64,000 bases of DNA from Sabellastarte sp. h YS-2021 (GCA_964017235.1 OZ024939.1:42758241-42822240); one strand, 5' to 3'; numbered from the stretch's first letter, positions 12,101 through 22,098 are shown. Program-made: numbers and translations. The notes: generated by a model from the sequence alone, not told the origin.

Positions 12101-15100
12101 GATGACTGATCCAAAGCATCATTTCTTTAGATAGAGGAGATATACCATAAACATACTGGTTATAATCATTTCAAGCAATATGGTGGATCTGGTACTAGAA
12201 AAGTACGAAATTAAGAGATGATATACATGAGAAAACAGATAACCAGTTTAACACCATTGGTGCTGGCTAGTGTTTTTTTTTGTTTTTTGTTTTGTTTCAG
12301 CTCTCGCATAAAGAAAGAACATTTAAATCTTTTTGCAAAAAAAAAATAATACAAAGACTCTCATATTGCATACCAAAATAATATTACTAACATTGTGGGC
12401 CATTCTCGTCAGAGCCATCTATACAATCCTCTTCCCCATCACAACTCCAGCCCAACGGAATACAGAGCCTGCCATCTGTACACTGGAACTTGTCCTCACT
12501 GCAGACTGGGGCAGCTGAAATATCATTATATAGTTTTACTACCCAAAATGAAAACAGTACTTTTTATAGCCATTTGTCTTGATATCTGTCTCTTAAAAAG
12601 ATTAATCAAAACAAGTAACCTAAAAACACTTTAATATAATTTTTAGAATAATTTTTATGGAAATTTATCAAGTAACCTAAAAACACTTTAATATAATTTT
12701 TAGAATAATTTTTATGGAAATTTATCAAATGTCTACATAGCCCACCATGTTATAGAATTACTAATCATCAATTTACCATAGATATTTATGTACTCAAGTC
12801 TTGCTGGTGGATGCTTTTTCCCAACAATCACTCATATAACCAAGGTTAAAATTAGTGTCCTGCTAATTACAACCATATCTTCCTAATTCACTGGATAAAG
12901 GACACCGCCAACAATCAGAATTTGCCAAATTCTGGGTTTTCAGTTGTTGTTTTTAATTTATGAAGGGGTTTTTTTCTGGTTTTGTCCAAAAGCGGATAAA
13001 ACCTATTTCTTCCGGGACGGTAAAAACCAGAATAAAACAGGCGGAAAAAACCGCTTTGGAAAAAACTGCCAACCTTGGAATTTGGAGTCTTATGTCATAT
13101 TTAACCATAAACATTAAATTCTAATATGGTTGTTTCACAGTAATAGTCCAAAGATAAAAACTTTTTTCATTATGAGACCCACAAGGTAGGAATAGATTCC
13201 ACCTCCTGATGACTTCTATGGATTTAGATTTATTTCTTGTTTTACATCACATTCAACAGCCAGGGTCATATTGTGCTGTTGGTTTACGGGTGAAGGAACC
13301 AGTGCATACTATTTGATCAAGATTCTGCACTGTAAACTCACCGGGCATCGGTAAGTAACTACCAACTTTCCAACATGAAACGCCAGGGCCGAGATTCGAA
13401 TCGGCAACCTGAGAGGTTGAAGGAGAGCACTCAAACTGCTTTCCACTGAGCCAACTGATGACTTGTAGAGCAAATAGCTTTTCTTGGTAACAAGAGTCAT
13501 TCAATCCACAAGAAAATTACCACAGAAAACCCAGAGCTTTACTTTATTTTTTACCAAACATTCTTTCCTGACTAGCTACAAATGACACGAGGTATGTTAT
13601 TTCTTACGACAATTGACTTCATCTTCCCCCTCTGCACAATCTTTCTCTCCATCACATTTCCATGATGCTGGAATACACTTCTCTTTGGTACTGCACTGAA
13701 ACAGGTCAGGGCCACAGCTCCCAGAGACCCCTGAAGCTGAGACAAAAAACTCTAAAGGTAACATGGAATACAGGATACTGTAATCTTGTAATTTTTAAAA
13801 TGTGACTTGAGACGGCAGCAGAAATGTGCATAATTCTACATTTTTCAGAAATTTCAAATAAATAGTCTTTATTATCCAAAGGGTCAAAACTTTGCTTGAA
13901 TCACTGTAACAGTTTTTCAGATAACCAAATTTTCAATTTCCAGCTATATTCAAAGTAGCACCAGAAATTCAGAAAATTCACAGTTTTCAGAGGTAATAAT
14001 AAACAGTCCTGACTAACCAAAGGGTCCAACATTTGATGGAAACTTCTGTCTCTCTCTAACAGTTTTCGAGATAAATGACATTTTCAACATCCACCAAAAT
14101 GAAAATGCTAAAAACGTACTAGTTTTCAAGGTAGACGCGATGTATTCAACTCTTGAATAAAATATTGTTTGGAAACCCCATGGGATTCTGTGACCTTACA
14201 GATATGTTGCATGAATATTAATGACAAACATGGATATGATGTAAATCACAAATTTAAAGTATTTGATATTCAAGCAGCAATTTTATTAAATATTGGTAGG
14301 AAACCCCACAGGATTCTGTGGCCTCACAGACATATTACACATGCATGAATATTAATGACAATAAGCTTTGAGAATCCCAGCTTGAACCGGAAATAATGTA
14401 TGAAAAAAGCTGGGTAAATAGCCTGAATCAGAGTTGGACAAAATGTTTTTTTTTTTTTGTGCAAACGATCTGGCAATCCATGTATATGGTCAGTACTTAA
14501 ACCTCAAATGTAAAGTAGACCAAGTTTCTGTGGTTATAATGGCTTTTTGCATTGACTTGTAGCTATTTATATTTTATCATCAGAGGTCAAAGATACTCAT
14601 TATATATATAAATCTGTAATGACACATACAGAGGGAATATGGCAATAAAACTACACAAAATGAGAAAAATATAGAGAATCATGTTCTCCACCAATATTTT
14701 GTATGCTTGTAGATGGTTTACTTAACATTCAGTTGAAGCTGAGAAATTTTCTTTACTTCCTTCTACACAAAATGAAAGAAATATACAGAATCATGCTCTC
14801 CATCAATATTTTGTATGCTTGTAGAAGGTTTACTTAACATTCAGTTGAAGCTGAGAGGTTTTCTTTACTTCCTTGTGTTTGGTGCTATTTTGTTACTTCT
14901 TCAAAAGATGTTTATAACAATGAAATTCATTAGTAAATTTGCTTTCTCATTATTTCTCATATTTATTCCTGTTTGCCACAAAAAATGGTGTGTGTGGAAA
15001 TCACAACAAAAAAAAAGTGATTGCCCTGCACTGGCCACACAATTTCTTTTTCATATCCTTAAAATACTAACAGAAATTAATATTATTATGTAAGAAAATT

Positions 15101-16487
15101 ATCATAGATTTTGAAAAACAGAGGGTCTTCGAAACTGACAAAGACAGGTCACAATTCTCTAAATTTCAGAACCACCACATTCATATTAAAAAATATTTTA
15201 TGTGTGGCTGTTGAATTAAAGCATGCCCTCTGTGAAAATAGATTAATAAAAAGATTGATAATTACAATATATCACAGTTCTGAAGTTACAGTGTAAAATT
15301 TATGTATTTTACGGAAATTCATGAGCATTACCAATAACAACCATATTTTATTTTGCTTTCAAAATTCCTACATTATTTCACAAAATCGGGGTTTTATTGT
15401 ATTAAACATATTTAAATTGAACAAACACATACATATATATTTATAAAACACACCAAGAGGAAAGTTTTTTTTAAACGGGTCTTAAAGCAAATAATTTGTA
15501 AACCATTTCCCACGGTGGTTCTGATAGTGACTGTTTTCCGATCTGTCAGTGACTGTTCTGAAGCCACAATGTTTGAAAAATAAAAAGAGTGAGAGTGTCG
15601 ACAAACCCCACAGAAATCTGAGACCTCATATTTTATATGCATATGTATTGGGCCGTTTAGACACCAGCGCCGGGTCGAAACGGCTCACTGCGCCGTCTCA
15701 ACACCATGGTTAGTTTATGTGGCCACAATGGGGGTTTCTACATTTTAGAAAATCTGACAATATTTTACAGTACACACAAACACTTAAGGAAATATGAAGC
15801 CACAATGGATTTTCTAATTATATTCTACAAACAAAAGTCTAGCCAACAAGCCTATTTTTCGATTGCAAATGTTATTCATTTTAGCAACCAATGAAAACAA
15901 TTGTTTCTAAAACCTTACTCAAGACATATATTTTATTTCTACTGCAACTACTAATGACGTTTTGTAGCAATATTTTACTTGGCACATACAGACTTAAGGA
16001 AATGTGAGGCCACGTTGGTTTTCTAGCCATATTTTACAAATAGAAGATCTACAGTAGTACTATCAAGTGTTGAAACGGCGCACATATTGAGTGGGCCAGG
16101 TCGAAACAGCGCATGGAGCTGAAACGGCCCATAACACATATATGAATACTGAGGAGGTGTGCAAGTCTGAGAATCAAATGTTCAATCAAAAAGATATTTC
16201 CGAGTAAAATATGGAGAATCTGATGTATAACAAATATACTTTTACATAAGGCTTGGGTGTGAGATGTTTTGGTCGCAACTTGCCAGTAATTAAAAAAAGT
16301 GGAAACATTGATTTAGTGAATGGGTCTATCTATAAAGTTACAGCAAGATATTACCCCACAAAAAAGTCTACATTGGTTAATGGAATAACTTACTGAACAG
16401 CAATACAGAATCCAAAAACACTGTGCACAACAATACCAATGAAACAGAAGATAAAACACAACTGCCATTCAACAATGTCCTTGCCAT
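98..16487 (-). CDS. LRP1: LRP1-like low-density lipoprotein receptor-related protein, N-terminal part (8 exons, runs off the left edge)
   Basis: Endocytic type I receptor of the LDL-receptor family; only the extracellular N terminus is here. Exons in transcript order are 16487-16394, 13736-13608, 12514-12392, 6740-6609, 6008-5868, 1876-1730, 882-640 and 156-98. They total 1068 nt (356 codons) with consistent phases, nearly all phase 1 as in modular extracellular proteins. Module order is signal peptide, LDLa x3, EGF-like, calcium-binding EGF, start of the first YWTD propeller. From memory of vertebrate LRP1, the second and third LDLa modules, the EGF pair and the propeller start align well with LRP1/LRP1B, while the first LDLa is extra. 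VLDLR-type receptors have many more LDLa modules before the EGF pair. LRP1 acts at the plasma membrane in ligand uptake and signalling. Assignment to LRP1 rather than another LRP is inferred from module order and local similarity. Confidence 0.85.
640..882 (-). CDS. LRP1: LRP1-like exon 7: start of the first YWTD beta-propeller
   Basis: This is a 243-nt exon with a strong ctcag acceptor. It encodes the first propeller strands (Ala-Lys-Leu-Leu-Leu-Leu, then Leu-Asp-Tyr-Ser-Phe-Gln) and a downstream stretch resembling the Gln-Leu-Lys-Cys-Ala-Arg region of human LRP1. A perfect gtaagt lies inside the exon at 712-707. I prefer read-through to the gtaaat donor at 639: the extra residues resemble LRP1 and the phase then fits the next exon. 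Use of the internal site would break the frame into the exon at 156, so it is a possible alternative donor. Confidence 0.72.
1055..1460. repeat. Tandem repeat, about 63-67 bp unit, about 7 copies
   Basis: The phrase ggtcactgtaagaagtgccc recurs at about 1068, 1131, 1194, 1260, 1326, 1392 and (degraded) 1454. The array lies in the LRP1-like intron between 883 and 1729. Open frames across it are periodic by-products. Confidence 0.88.
1730..1876 (-). CDS. LRP1: LRP1-like exon 6: calcium-binding EGF module
   Basis: This is a 147-nt phase 1-1 exon with an attcag acceptor and a gtgagt donor. The split first codon completes Asp-Leu-Asp-Glu-Cys, the calcium-binding EGF signature. A Cys-Ser-Cys-Glu-Ser-Gly-Tyr stretch and a closing cysteine follow. 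It matches the second EGF of vertebrate LRP1, just before the first propeller. Confidence 0.88.
2024..3855 (+). mobile_element. Hairpin-ended satellite-carrying element, copy C (1.8 kb, with nested hAT)
   Basis: The left terminus (ttagaggattgc, then a gtttttgcatggcaaaaac hairpin and aaagcgtcccgaaaagga) and the right terminus (aagcgtccc paired with aggacgctt, then aat) match the termini of the larger copies. Inside are diverged units of about 185 bp containing aaaatggccaccatttttgg. The 133-bp array of the large copies is absent. It lies in LRP1-like intron 5 and is older than the other copies, judging by its substitutions. Confidence 0.8.
2419..2848. mobile_element. hAT-type non-autonomous element with 8-bp target duplication
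   Basis: The element begins tagagctgtaa and ends ttacagcacta, so the termini are inverted repeats. It is flanked by a perfect direct repeat atggatac at 2411-2418 and 2849-2856. An 8-bp duplication with TAG...CTA ends is the hAT signature. It carries no transposase and is nested in the hairpin-ended element. Confidence 0.88.
3858..4430. other. Intronic sequence without gene
   Basis: AT-rich intron. The only recognisable piece is a ccaccaaggaggtattattttc segment near 4016, also seen in part near 34307 and 21067, which suggests the end of a dispersed repeat family. Confidence 0.4.
4431..5831 (-). mobile_element. Repeat-array element with atctcccgccg termini
   Basis: The segment opens with atctcccgccg at 4431 and closes with cggcgggagat at 5821-5831, so its outer ends are inverted. 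Read on the minus strand it starts with a hairpin (ctcccgccgggctttagcccaggagggag, imperfect), then a CpG-bearing leader, then degenerate tandem units of roughly 115-120 bp. The same architecture recurs at 57507 and 63731. It resembles non-autonomous satellite-carrying elements of molluscs; the class is unassigned. Confidence 0.6.
5868..6008 (-). CDS. LRP1: LRP1-like exon 5: EGF-like module
   Basis: This is a 141-nt phase 1-1 exon with a tcacag acceptor and a gtaggt donor. Residues about 160-206 carry six cysteines in EGF order, ending with the typical Cys-Tyr-Cys-Lys-Gln-Gly-Phe stretch and a final Cys-Glu. It follows the LDLa cluster exactly as in LRP1. Confidence 0.85.
6609..6740 (-). CDS. 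LRP1: LRP1-like exon 4: LDL-receptor class A module 3
   Basis: This is a 132-nt phase 1-1 exon with a ttttag acceptor and a gtaag donor. It encodes an LDLa module ending [17 protein letters not shown]. The usual Asp-Gly-Ser before Asp-Glu is Gly-Gly-Asn here, so one calcium-cage side chain looks altered. Spacing and surrounding residues match the second LDLa of vertebrate LRP1. The upstream intron (6741-12391) contains the 4.4-kb satellite-bearing element. Confidence 0.87.
7480..10160 (+). repeat. 133-bp satellite array, about 20 units
   Basis: The phrase atgggtctgaaacttcac recurs at 7588, 7721, 7853, 7986, 8119 and on to 10114, a 132-133 bp period. Unit variants (cagagtgaaag versus caccaagtgaaag, agacgag versus ggtgagt, cccgaaagtag, gattaatttgag) are distributed non-randomly, showing block duplication inside the array. 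Confidence 0.95.
10160..10915 (+). repeat. 185-bp-type tandem units, about 4 copies
   Basis: Units contain a gcgagacaaaattttt block, gagatacccygygggtcaaa, atcgctctatctagcacgg and aaaatggccgccatttttgg. Similar units lie at 7130-7390, in copy C (2170-3440), in copy B (43740-44510 and 47540-47790) and in the decayed 22320-22640 segment. Open frames through them repeat the same peptide and are not genes. Confidence 0.88.
11474..11945. repeat. Tandem repeat, about 143-148 bp unit, over 3 copies
   Basis: The phrase tttgaccttgaaggag starts at about 11474, 11617, 11764 and 11912. The units share ccagcccatgatttcctat and accaataataa. It abuts the tRNA-like sequence at 11948, so both may belong to one composite element. 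Confidence 0.88.
11948..12045 (-). mobile_element. tRNA-derived SINE head (second family)
   Basis: On the minus strand a tctagtggttgagtggg A-box-like stretch is followed by ggggtttgatccc (B box) at tRNA-like spacing. It differs from the SINE at 29071. No intact cloverleaf or acceptor stem was seen, so it is a SINE fragment and not a tRNA gene. Confidence 0.55.
12392..12514 (-). CDS. LRP1: LRP1-like exon 3: LDL-receptor class A module 2
   Basis: This is a 123-nt phase 1-1 exon with the canonical [13 protein letters not shown] calcium cage. The donor is the less common gttagt directly after the Gln codon. The last LDLa cysteine is created across the splice junction (T from this exon, GT from the exon at 6740), which supports the chosen boundaries. 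It matches the first LDLa of vertebrate LRP1. Confidence 0.87.
12612..12726. repeat. Perfect 57-bp tandem duplication
   Basis: The block beginning caagtaacctaaaaacac at 12612 is repeated without change at 12669. It lies in LRP1-like intron 2 sequence, just 5' of exon 3 on the minus strand. Confidence 0.9.
13225..13460 (-). mobile_element. Degenerate tRNA-derived SINE
   Basis: The minus strand carries a diverged copy of the 29071-29318 SINE. The tRNA-like head (ggttgccgattcgaatctcgg, B box) is near 13390-13411, and the shared body (agtttacagtgcagaatcttg in reverse) is near 13318-13338. Ends are eroded and no target duplication was found. Confidence 0.6.
13608..13736 (-). CDS. LRP1: LRP1-like exon 2: LDL-receptor class A module 1
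   Basis: This is a 129-nt phase 1-1 exon with a ctcag acceptor and a gtaag donor. Residues about 32-74 hold six cysteines in LDLa spacing, with the calcium cage motif [13 protein letters not shown]; two cage positions carry Glu where Asp or Ser is usual. Vertebrate LRP1 has only two LDLa modules in its first cluster, so this one is extra. Confidence 0.88.
14160..14360. repeat. Two diverged direct repeats with ggaaacccca core
   Basis: Two blocks at about 14170 and 14290 share ggaaaccccayrggattctgtgrcctyacaga and a gaatattaatgaca tail. Related blocks occur at 36488-36765, so this is a dispersed, locally tandem repeat. The remaining intron from 13860 to 14160 is AT-rich without clear features. 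Confidence 0.6.
14651..14877. repeat. Tandem duplication, about 115 bp, 2 copies
   Basis: Two adjacent copies share acacaaaatga, tattttgtatgcttgtaga, ggtttacttaacattcag and ttgaagctgaga, with a few substitutions. Confidence 0.85.
15649..16131. mobile_element. MITE-like element with ggccgttt termini (483 bp)
   Basis: The left end tgggccgtttagacaccagc and the right end (reverse complement tgggccgtttcagctccatg) are imperfect inverted repeats of about 30 bp. Inside are three degenerate repeats containing atattttac and cttaaggaaatatgaagcc. No coding sequence is present, and no clear target duplication was found. Confidence 0.7.
16394..16487 (-). CDS. LRP1: LRP1-like exon 1: signal peptide
   Basis: The start codon at 16487 opens a 31-codon segment with a short basic head (Met-Ala-Arg) and a long Leu/Val/Ser-rich hydrophobic core, as expected of a secretory signal. 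It ends at a strong gtaagt donor (16393 downward) in phase 1. Joined to the next exon it gives a Thr-Ser-Gly-Val linker and then the first LDLa cysteine. I found no other in-phase start upstream on this strand. Confidence 0.75.
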
Positions 16488-16800
16488 GATTTATTTGCAC
16501 ACTTTAGTTGTTAAACTTCTTCAACGACTTTGTTGATAACTAATCCGTACACCTACTGCACTAAACAAATCCTTTTGTGATACGGAAACCTAATCCGGAT
16601 CTTGACAAAAACATCCTATTTTCGCCCACATCTGTGTGCATACAAACGGAACAGTTTGAAAAGGTAAAAATCACAACAAAATAACTTTGCTACATCACAC
16701 TGTCTGTCAATATTTCTTTTTACTTATAAAGAAGAGAATTTAAACACATTTTAGACAAAGTAAACACAGCTTTGTTTCTTCCGGAAATGGGATTGTGACC
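16488..16800 (-). promoter_or_regulatory. Presumed 5' flank of the LRP1-like gene
   Basis: This is the sequence directly upstream of the signal-peptide exon on the minus strand. An ETS-like ccggaaat lies at 16781-16788. No convincing TATA element or splice donor for an upstream non-coding exon was identified, so promoter placement is by position only. Confidence 0.25.
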
Positions 16801-17264
16801 TTCACCTCAATTCTACGTACTATAACCCGGAACACAAAACCTTTTTTAATAGCGGGAAATTCTCAGAGACATAAGGCTATTTACTTCACAAAAACTAAAA
16901 CGTTCTTAAAAGCTGAAAGTGGAATGGTATTTAGAGTTTATTGTGGTACAATAGTCCTACCTACTATAACAATATGCTTTAAGAGTGGTTGACCGCAGAA
17001 AGCTCACAACCAGAGTAAGTTGAAAACTTTTTACCCGCAAATAGAGACGGATGGGGCTTTCCAGAATAATGGTCACAGGGAATACCGCTACTGATATGGA
17101 TATGGATGGTAGCTTGGACATATGACCTAGGGAAGATATCGGATGCTTGCACTGGCACTTCTTTTTTTCTTTTCGTTTTTTTTTTTTTCTTTTTTTGGTC
17201 ACTTTTTGTTATTTTTCGTTATTTTGGTTTTTCTTGTCACCAGATTTTTACTAGAATTGGCATA

Positions 17265-17345
17265 GAATGATGAGTACCCATTTCTAGGCAGAAGTTAAGC
17301 AGTAAAGAGCTACATTAGTACTTGGATGGTTGACCATCTGACTGC
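17265..17345 (+). pseudogene. 5S rRNA-derived fragment (degenerate 5S pseudogene or 5S-type SINE head)
   Basis: The segment contains gaagttaagcag (5S box A region), then ttagtacttggatgg and ttgacc (5S box C) in the right order and near-right spacing. The 5' third of 5S and the closing stem are not recognisable. A SINE3-type retroposon or a dispersed 5S pseudogene would both fit. Confidence 0.65.
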
Positions 17346-17744
17346 ACTATTTGTGTTTCCTACGGCATTGCAGCTCAGGCATGGAGACTGAAACACTTTG
17401 TTTTTTTTATTAGAAAACATCTTGTTAAGTGATCTTTTTGTAGCTCTCACTTAGGTGAATTGTTAGAGTGAATGTTTTAACTGTGTGCAGACACTTTATT
17501 TTATAGAAATTGCCAGATAACGTAGAAACTTGTGGTAAAGATGGCAAAGACACAAGATACCTTATGACCAGAAAGGGAGCAAGTGTGGGCATGTTATGCA
17601 AAAAATTGATTCTCAAAGCTCTTCTTTTAGCTGTAGATCTAAGTGTGAAGGTGCTAAAGGGGCGGGTGTGAATCAATTTAGTTCCTGTGCAACACAATCT
17701 GAATTTTTATTTTTTTAAACACAATGCATAGGCTATATCACAAC

Positions 17745-17925
17745 GGGTAGCTTTAAGGGCAGACAAAAGCAGTACATACTGGTTGGTCAAGATAATGCAC
17801 TGTAAACTGCCAAGCATTGATAGACAACTACCAACTGTCCCACACAGGCCTGTGGCTTAAACATTAGAACTTGGAGGTAGAAGACAAGTGTGCTACCCTC
17901 TTTTGAAGTAACAGAGATAAGCAAT
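17745..17925 (-). mobile_element. Degenerate tRNA-derived SINE
   Basis: This is a minus-strand relative of the 29071 SINE. The tract gcagtacatactggttggtcaag, the motif gcactgtaaactgcc and the stretch caactaccaactgtccca match the body. The tRNA-like head is heavily mutated. Confidence 0.55.
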
Positions 17926-18738
17926 GAGCCAGCATGTACTAATGAGGAGCTTTCCTACGTAGATAACACTGGAACAATCCATGCAGATCTATACTACACC
18001 AGTGTCCACCATTAGTCCTCTGGCAAACCATCCGGCTCCACTCTCCTATACCTCTGTTCAGAACATTCTGGCAACTTATGTTAATTCAGGACCAATATAT
18101 CAATCTCCCATTGATCCCTCAGATTTTTTTCAAGGTGCTGGTATACCTGGCTCACAGTCACACAGGATTTTCGGGCTTCAGTGTAGTTCCCACACAATGC
18201 TATACTAGACAATTGGTAGCAGTGACTATGACAGCTTTATATATTCCTGAACTACATTTACTACTCCTTTAGATGTCCCTCGAACATCGGTGACAAATAT
18301 GATCAAGAGTCATCAGGAAAAGTAGAAAGCAAAAAAACAAAGGATCAAATGAGGAAAATCTATGGTGAATTACAGACTGGTCTTTAAGCATTTCTACAAC
18401 AGTATATGAATTCTGAGGACCTGTCCCAATATGACCCTGGCTGTTGAACGGGACGTAAAACCCCAACTTTGACCTTTGACTTTACAACAGTATATGGGGT
18501 AGGTGTTTGTCTGCTTGATGCCTGTCACAAAGATAGTAAAAACAATGGATGCAGCTCCATTATAACCACCTCAGATTAAGAATAGTCTTACCAAGTTGAA
18601 GGGTTCCTCCTCAATCACAGAATATTGCATTCAAGCAGTGGCCTTTCAAGTCCAAATCCCAACACCCACTGTTCCCTCTTATTCTCAAAAGTAAATTCCA
18701 TTTGGTAAGACTCCAGGCCTCAATCTCCTCATCAGACC

Positions 18739-20835
18739 ATGGAACAAGAGGAATATGGAATGGACACCGAAGTTTCCTCCTTTGTGGCTATCTCTATGTT
18801 AAAAGAACTTACTGACATTGACAAACAACTTGCTCACCTAACCCTCCTTTGAAGAATTTAGTCCAAAAGGTTAAGGAATTCCACTCCATCCTCGATCCTG
18901 CAGCTGACGAGGATTACAAACTGGGACCAGCCCTGGGATGTACAGACTCCTCCATCAGGAGAAAGCAGATAGCCCTCCATCTATCAAATATCCTCTTATG
19001 TCTACAATGTACCCAGGATGAGTTAGTAAAACCCAGCACTCCAAGCACTCTGAACATAGGAAAATTCTCATGCATTACACAACACAGATATTCACAGATC
19101 CCACAAACGGTTCCCCAATTATTCTCAAACATCACAAAAACTGATAACAATGTTGAGTTTCAGCCATGGTAGAACAGAAGGATCTACACATTTGAATACA
19201 TGTCTCGGAAGAATCTCAATGTGTCTAATTTCTTACTTACTTTTGGAATCCCAGAGGAAAATTTATTTGATAGGACCCTGATGCATGAATATAAGCAGCA
19301 CCTTATAGGTCTCAGAGTTAAACCACAATCCAAGAAGGACTACTTCCACCTCATACCAGAAAATTGTGCAGAGGTGGTAATCATCGTCCTCAGGCTCCCC
19401 AGGGAAGGTGTAATCAACCTATGCTTGCATCCCAGTATATGGTGCAACAGTCTTTATACCCCATCCTTGGCAGGGTGGTGTGTGTTGATTGCAGTGATGT
19501 AGCTTTGGATGCAACAAAACCACTTGAAAGCGGCAGCAGTCTCCCCAATGAGATTTAAGTCACTGTTTCAGCATCAAGAAACCCTGATTAAGACAAATAA
19601 CAACTTCATGACATCTCTGGAATTTTGTCCACCCTTGTGATCCACCCAAAGAGGAAGACTCTGAGTGTGTCATCCCTTCCAGGGATATGTATGGTCCCTA
19701 CAGGAGAGAAAACAGATTCATAATCCGGCCTGAGTGGGAGAGGCAAGAGAGCCCACTGGACAATAATAGGGTTTATCGGGGACAGATAAACACCAAAAGA
19801 TGTCCATGCAGGGTTCCCTGCATACTCAGCGATTGCACAGGCTATAACACAGAAATTGTCCTGTCAACCTCCATGCAAAATCTGCTGCTGAAAGGGCCAG
19901 TTGAAGTCATGCACACCCAAGCCAGTTTAGTATTTTAGAGCTGATTCTTCCTTGTCCTAAAATCAGGCAACTTCTGGAGAACAGTAAAACAGCTAAGTTT
20001 GTTGAACAAAATTTTGGCCATACCAAAGTTCAACTAGAGATTGAGCAGCCTGTATGCACCTATCCATGGACAAGACACAGAAAGTCTCAAGTTCTATCAC
20101 AAAGGTGTCATTTTCCAATTTATCAGCCTTCCCATTGTCGTAGCAATGGCCCCCATGACATTCAATAGTCTAGTCACAGAAGTATAATTGATACCTTTAC
20201 AGTCAGGAATCATACTTCAACAATACTTGGATGACTGTCTAATTTGTGCTCCTTCTAACGAGGAGTGGAACAAACAGACATTAATGCCACTAAAGCTAGA
20301 GAAGAATGTATACTTTGTAGTAAACTTCAAGGACTGAGAACTCCATCCGCCAGAAATTCAACTGCACATAGGATATCTTTTTTTTTTGCTTTATTTTACT
20401 ATTTTGGAGCCCACATGAGACAGTTGGACCAAACTTCAGGAAATGTTCCATCACTTCTCCTCAAAGTCTGTTGTCAGGGCAAAGAGTATTATGCACTAGA
20501 TTGCTTGCATCAGTGGAGAAGTGAAATTGGGCAGGATGTATGGATATCTGATGCCTCTAGACACACTAGTCAACATGTCAGGATGAGTTACGAGAATATC
20601 TACACCCCAGAATAAACAAGCTTTAATATTTACAGGTGCATTAAAGACAGGTTGAGCACTAACCCAGATCTGAAGTCTACAGAAGGGGTTTGGTGTCATA
20701 CAGAAAAGCTTCTACACATAAATCATTTAGAAATGAAGGCGGTTCTTCTCCTTTTGTAGTTCTTCAAAACAAACTGCAGAAACAAGCAAGTACTAGTCAC
20801 CTCAGACAATAGTTCAGCATAGTTTCTTACATCTA
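18739..20835 (+). pseudogene. Decayed DIRS-like retrotransposon (gag-like, reverse transcriptase and RNase H remnants)
   Basis: A gag-like start at 18739 is followed by broken frames with stop codons and frameshifts. Near 20224-20235 a frame reads Gln-Gln-Tyr-Leu-Asp-Asp-Cys, the reverse-transcriptase YLDD box. At 20802-20819 another reads Ser-Asp-Asn-Ser-Ser-Ala, followed by a Lys-Gln-Gly and Arg-Ser-Pro-Glu-Leu stretch. That matches the RNase H Asp-Asn-Thr-Thr region that DIRS/Ngaro elements share before their TRS-like motif. No tyrosine recombinase was recognised. The element is dead, with several disruptions per kilobase. DIRS rather than Gypsy is inferred from the short RNase H motif set. 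Confidence 0.7.
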
Positions 20836-20865
20836 AAAAGCAGGGCAAAAGATCACCAGAACTGT

Positions 20866-20957
20866 ATATACTGGTTTCCTCTGCTTTTCCAACTACCCGT
20901 CGTGATATGACCTGTACAGTGTTGAAAGCAACGTAATACCCCAAATAAATAAATAAC
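20866..20957 (+). mobile_element. 3' part of a tRNA-derived SINE
   Basis: The stretch tgtatatactggtttcctctgc, the motif cgtcgtgatatgacctgtac and the tail ccccaaataaataaataa match the 3' half of the SINE at 29071. The tRNA-like head is missing, as in 5'-truncated retroposition. Confidence 0.7.
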
Positions 20958-21263
20958 ACTCACTTCTAATGGTTACTGCAGAAAAATATACGTGATATAA
21001 ATTACAGAAACTGTTCAAGAAAATATTTTAGGAACAAATGTAGACAAAATAACTAAAGAATGAATACCTCCACCAAGGCACATAATAATAAGTAAATGGG
21101 AAAATCCTGATTTTTTTTTAATCCAGACAGTGATCCAGATGACTCAAAATTTAATGGAATTTAACTTGGACCAAGACCGATCTTCAAATTTTTCCAGGAA
21201 GCTCCAACCAGTAGTATTTGTGTAATCCTCTTAGCAAAGAAGCAGACATATGGCTATGAAGTA

Positions 21264-21477
21264 TTTATTTATTTACTTGGAGTTTTACATCGCTTTCAAC
21301 ACTGCACAGGAAGGGCAGAGGAAACCAGTACATACAGTTTGTCAGGGTTCTGTATACTGTAAACTGCCGACCAACGGCAAGAAACTACCAGCTTTCCCAC
21401 TTGAGGCCGTGCCGGGAACCGAACCCTGGCCTCAGAGGTGGGAGGCGAGAGTGTTACCACTCTGTCACCGTGGCCCC
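21264..21477 (-). mobile_element. tRNA-derived SINE with 13-bp target duplication
   Basis: On the minus strand it begins ggggccacggtgacagagtgg (A box) and has gggttcggttcccgg (B box). The same body as the 29071 copy follows, ending in an aagtaaataaataaata tail. The direct repeat tggctatgaagta flanks it at 21251-21263 and 21478-21490, showing LINE-type retroposition. Confidence 0.87.
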
Positions 21478-21490
21478 TGGCTATGAAGTA

Positions 21491-22098
21491 ATACATACTT
21501 GGCAGAGGTAATAAGCTTTATCTTTCAGTTTACACAGAAACAAAATTGGATTTATGAACTTTACTATCTTTTAATTAAAATTCAGAGAACTTTTGTTGAA
21601 TACTTTTCCCTCTTTGCCTTAACCAGTTCAGTATTATAATATAGATCTTATTCAGCACTCTATGCCATTCAGAAATGCCCCTTATTTCAATTCATTATAC
21701 CTCAAGTGAGTTTCAACAAATCAGATTGCAGTATTTTCGGCCAATATGATGTGATATTGCCTGTTTTGGACAAAAAATATCACCCTGATGCCCTTTTTAT
21801 CTTGGAATGTAAACAAGCTAGATGTCGTTTACTAGATATGTCATTTTTACGTCACATAATGACGTTATTCAGCAGTTTGTGGAGGAGGGGTGATATTGAT
21901 TTTCTTCAATCTCTTTATAGAAGAACTGGATAGTGAATGATATATATATGGTTGGTTAGTGACATCACATTTCATCATATTTAAAGAGACTTTTCACACA
22001 CACAATATTCTACTCTCTTCCATACTTTTACAGCATCTAATCTCTGCAAAGGCAAAGTCTTGCTTCAGTATAATAAACAGAATAAAACAATTCTTACG
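21491..22098. other. Intergenic sequence without recognised gene
   Basis: AT-rich, with short open frames that show no codon or domain signal. A gtgatattgcc motif here is related to the foldback that follows. Confidence 0.4.

Noticed and set aside
17960-18208. Open frame upstream of the DIRS relic as part of gag
   Set aside because: Pro/Ser-rich composition is suggestive but without motifs, and it is separated by stops from the better-supported start at 18739.
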